Shown: one piece after another, positions 5,594 through 6,186 of the stretch | Numbering within the stretch: the first letter of the stretch is position 1 | Layout of the letters: each line of letters opens with the position of its first letter | From: Hadesarchaea archaeon DG-33 | Lineage (GTDB): Archaea > Hadarchaeota > Hadarchaeia > Hadarchaeales > Hadarchaeaceae | Direction of reading: 5' to 3' | NCBI GenBank assembly: GCA_001515185.1 | Contig: LQHI01000051.1 | Location: forward strand, 1 to 6,186 | Length of the DNA: 6,186 nt | Made by a program: the position numbers and the translations under genes | The notes under the pieces: generated by a model | What the model was told of the DNA's origin: nothing | Seen by the model: the letters and a program-made list of their open reading frames with translations, nothing else | Database searches by the model: none

Positions 5594-5811
5594 GCATCAC
5601 TCCTCACCCCCGCGTGGGCAAGCACCTCTCGGAGCAAGCGGATGTGGCCTATGCGGAGTTCATAGCCCGACAATCCAAGCTCTTGCATGATGTCGTCAGC
5701 GAGTGCGATTATCTCGGCATCCGCTTCAGGTTGGGGAGAACCGATAACCTCTACTCCTGATTGGATGAATTGCCTCCATCTCTGCGCCTGAGGCTCCTCG
5801 TACAATAACAT
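5581..5811 (-). CDS. hisS: HisRS middle fragment (after motif 2, insertion domain start)
   Basis: Homology begins at YEEPQAQRWRQF (second half of motif 2) and continues through GVEVIGSPQPEADAEIIALA and ELRIGHIRLLREVL. The first three codons (ATG TTA TTG) are probably only the shifted tail of the LCY codons, not a real start; no ribosome site precedes them. The frame stops at 5581 shortly after GVRSDAQD, where relatives continue into an LIDK-type helix that is absent here. Confidence 0.75.
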   Translation of the reverse strand: MLLYEEPQAQRWRQFIQSGVEVIGSPQPEADAEIIALADDIMQELGLSGYELRIGHIRLLREVLAHAGVRSDAQDS

Positions 5812-6104
5812 AGTTTCACAGGTTTGGGTGCCGATTTGAGGTGGGTAAGATAAAGTCTGATGGCGGGCACTGTTAACTCCGGGCGTAGGGCAAGTGCACG
5901 GCCCGATTTGTCCTTGAAAGAGTAAAGTTGTTTAACCACCACTTCGCCGCTTTTCTTCTCAAACAGCTCAAGGTACTCAAAGGTAGGAGTTTCGATTTCT
6001 TCGTAGCCGTAGCGCTTGAAAGCGTTGTTCATCACGTGGGTGACGTGACGAATGCTCGCCAGTTCTTTACCCAGCAAATCGCGCGTTCCTTTCGGTTTTT
6101 GCAT
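5751..6104 (-). CDS. hisS: HisRS N-terminal fragment (class II catalytic domain, first part)
   Basis: The frame starts at ATG 6104 and gives KPKGTRDLL (residues 3-11), ETPTFEYLELF (38-48), KKSGEVVVKQLYSFKD (50-65) and LRPELTVPAIRLYL (73-86), all typical of HisRS. After KLCY (position 5805) the frame leaves the family; the last 17 residues to the stop at 5751 are frameshift product. I prefer ATG 6104 because GTGAT lies 4 bases upstream and MQKPKGTRD is the usual beginning; ATG 6110 and GTG 6113 are alternatives. A TATA-like TTATTTATG at 6124-6132 could even give a leaderless message from this ATG. Confidence 0.8.
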   Translation of the reverse strand: MQKPKGTRDLLGKELASIRHVTHVMNNAFKRYGYEEIETPTFEYLELFEKKSGEVVVKQLYSFKDKSGRALALRPELTVPAIRLYLTHLKSAPKPVKLCYCTRSLRRRDGGNSSNQE

Positions 6105-6108
6105 GGGC

Positions 6109-6113
6109 ATCAC
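6109..6113 (-). promoter_or_regulatory. GTGAT ribosome site supporting hisS start at ATG 6104
   Basis: GTGAT on the minus strand ends 4 bases before ATG 6104, the same core and spacing as the GGTGAT before TTG 3406. It overlaps the alternative starts GTG 6113 and ATG 6110, which makes those less likely. Confidence 0.5.
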
Positions 6114-6184
6114 GGCATGTTTTCATAAATAACTTCTGAAATTTTCACCATATTATTAGAACTCGTGAAAACGACTTTTAGATA
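6110..6184 (-). CDS. possible 3' end of an upstream gene running off the window
   Basis: A minus-strand frame is open from the window edge for 24 codons and ends in a TGA (6112-6110) overlapping the ATG at 6110 as TGATG, a layout typical of coupled genes. The visible product ends MVKISEVIYENMP. A stretch this short can be open by chance, and the region also contains TATA-like sequence (TAATAATAT at 6150-6158), so it could equally be the hisS promoter region. I do not recognise the residues. Confidence 0.2.
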   Translation of the reverse strand, partial: YLKVVFTSSNNMVKISEVIYENMP

Positions 6185-6186
6185 AT

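Larger units (their letters stand above)
4943..6104 (-). pseudogene. hisS: hisS, histidyl-tRNA synthetase, broken by two internal deletions
   Basis: HisRS charges tRNA-His with histidine in the cytoplasm. The gene is read in three different minus-strand frames: N-terminal (6104 to about 5805), middle (about 5802 to 5587) and C-terminal (about 5590 to 4943). Together they give about 385 residues, while archaeal HisRS have a little over 400. At the first break only two bases separate the codons for LCY from those for YEEPQAQRW; relatives have about six more residues there, ending in FR of motif 2, so a deletion of about 16 bases fits both the missing residues and the frame change. At the second break, between GVRSDAQD and LITLRGS, a stretch of some tens of residues usually found there is missing. 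Loss of the motif 2 arginine should abolish activation. The rest is well conserved, so this is either recent decay or an assembly error. No second hisS is visible in the window. Confidence 0.85.

Noticed and set aside
5581..5811. Programmed ribosomal frameshifting as the reason for the split hisS
   Set aside because: A shift could join the frames, but about six residues at motif 2 and a longer internal stretch would still be missing.

Overview
The window is chromosomal DNA from an archaeon. The evidence is: an inositol-lipid pair that fits archaetidylinositol synthesis, an archaeal-style endonuclease IV relative that starts MIYLGPAGIP, an archaeal/eukaryal-like HisRS, BRE/TATA-like promoter elements, and GTG and TTG starts behind GGAGG or GGTGA ribosome sites. 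I cannot name the lineage. No tRNA, rRNA, CRISPR array or insertion sequence was seen, and no gap between genes exceeds 100 bases.

Left part (1-2344) is an inositol-lipid neighbourhood. On the minus strand, a small zinc-ribbon PD-(D/E)XK nuclease-like gene precedes a myo-inositol-1-phosphate synthase cut by the window edge; the pair looks like an operon. A PadR-type regulator diverges from them across an 86-base gap holding one near-symmetric TATA-like element. The regulator converges, with only 6 bases between stops, on a minus-strand CDP-alcohol phosphatidyltransferase whose best function is archaetidylinositol phosphate synthase. The two lipid enzymes would catalyse consecutive steps: glucose 6-phosphate to inositol 1-phosphate, then transfer onto CDP-archaeol.

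Middle part (2405-4912) is a plus-strand run: an endonuclease IV-like TIM-barrel protein with an unexplained C-terminal tail, a pyruvate-kinase C-terminal-domain-like protein (COG1751 type) with a TTG start, then a closely spaced pair made of a small four-cysteine protein and a multi-pass membrane protein ending in a zinc ribbon. Paired T-tracts follow.

Right part (4943-6104, minus) is hisS, histidyl-tRNA synthetase, broken into three reading frames. Every fragment is well conserved, but about six codons are missing at motif 2 and a longer stretch is missing in the middle. This is either recent gene decay or an assembly/consensus error, and it is the most important thing to check. A second good observation is an exact in-frame 12-base tandem duplication inside the inositol phosphate synthase gene. 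I did not find a convincing new multi-gene system; the novelty is at the level of single genes.
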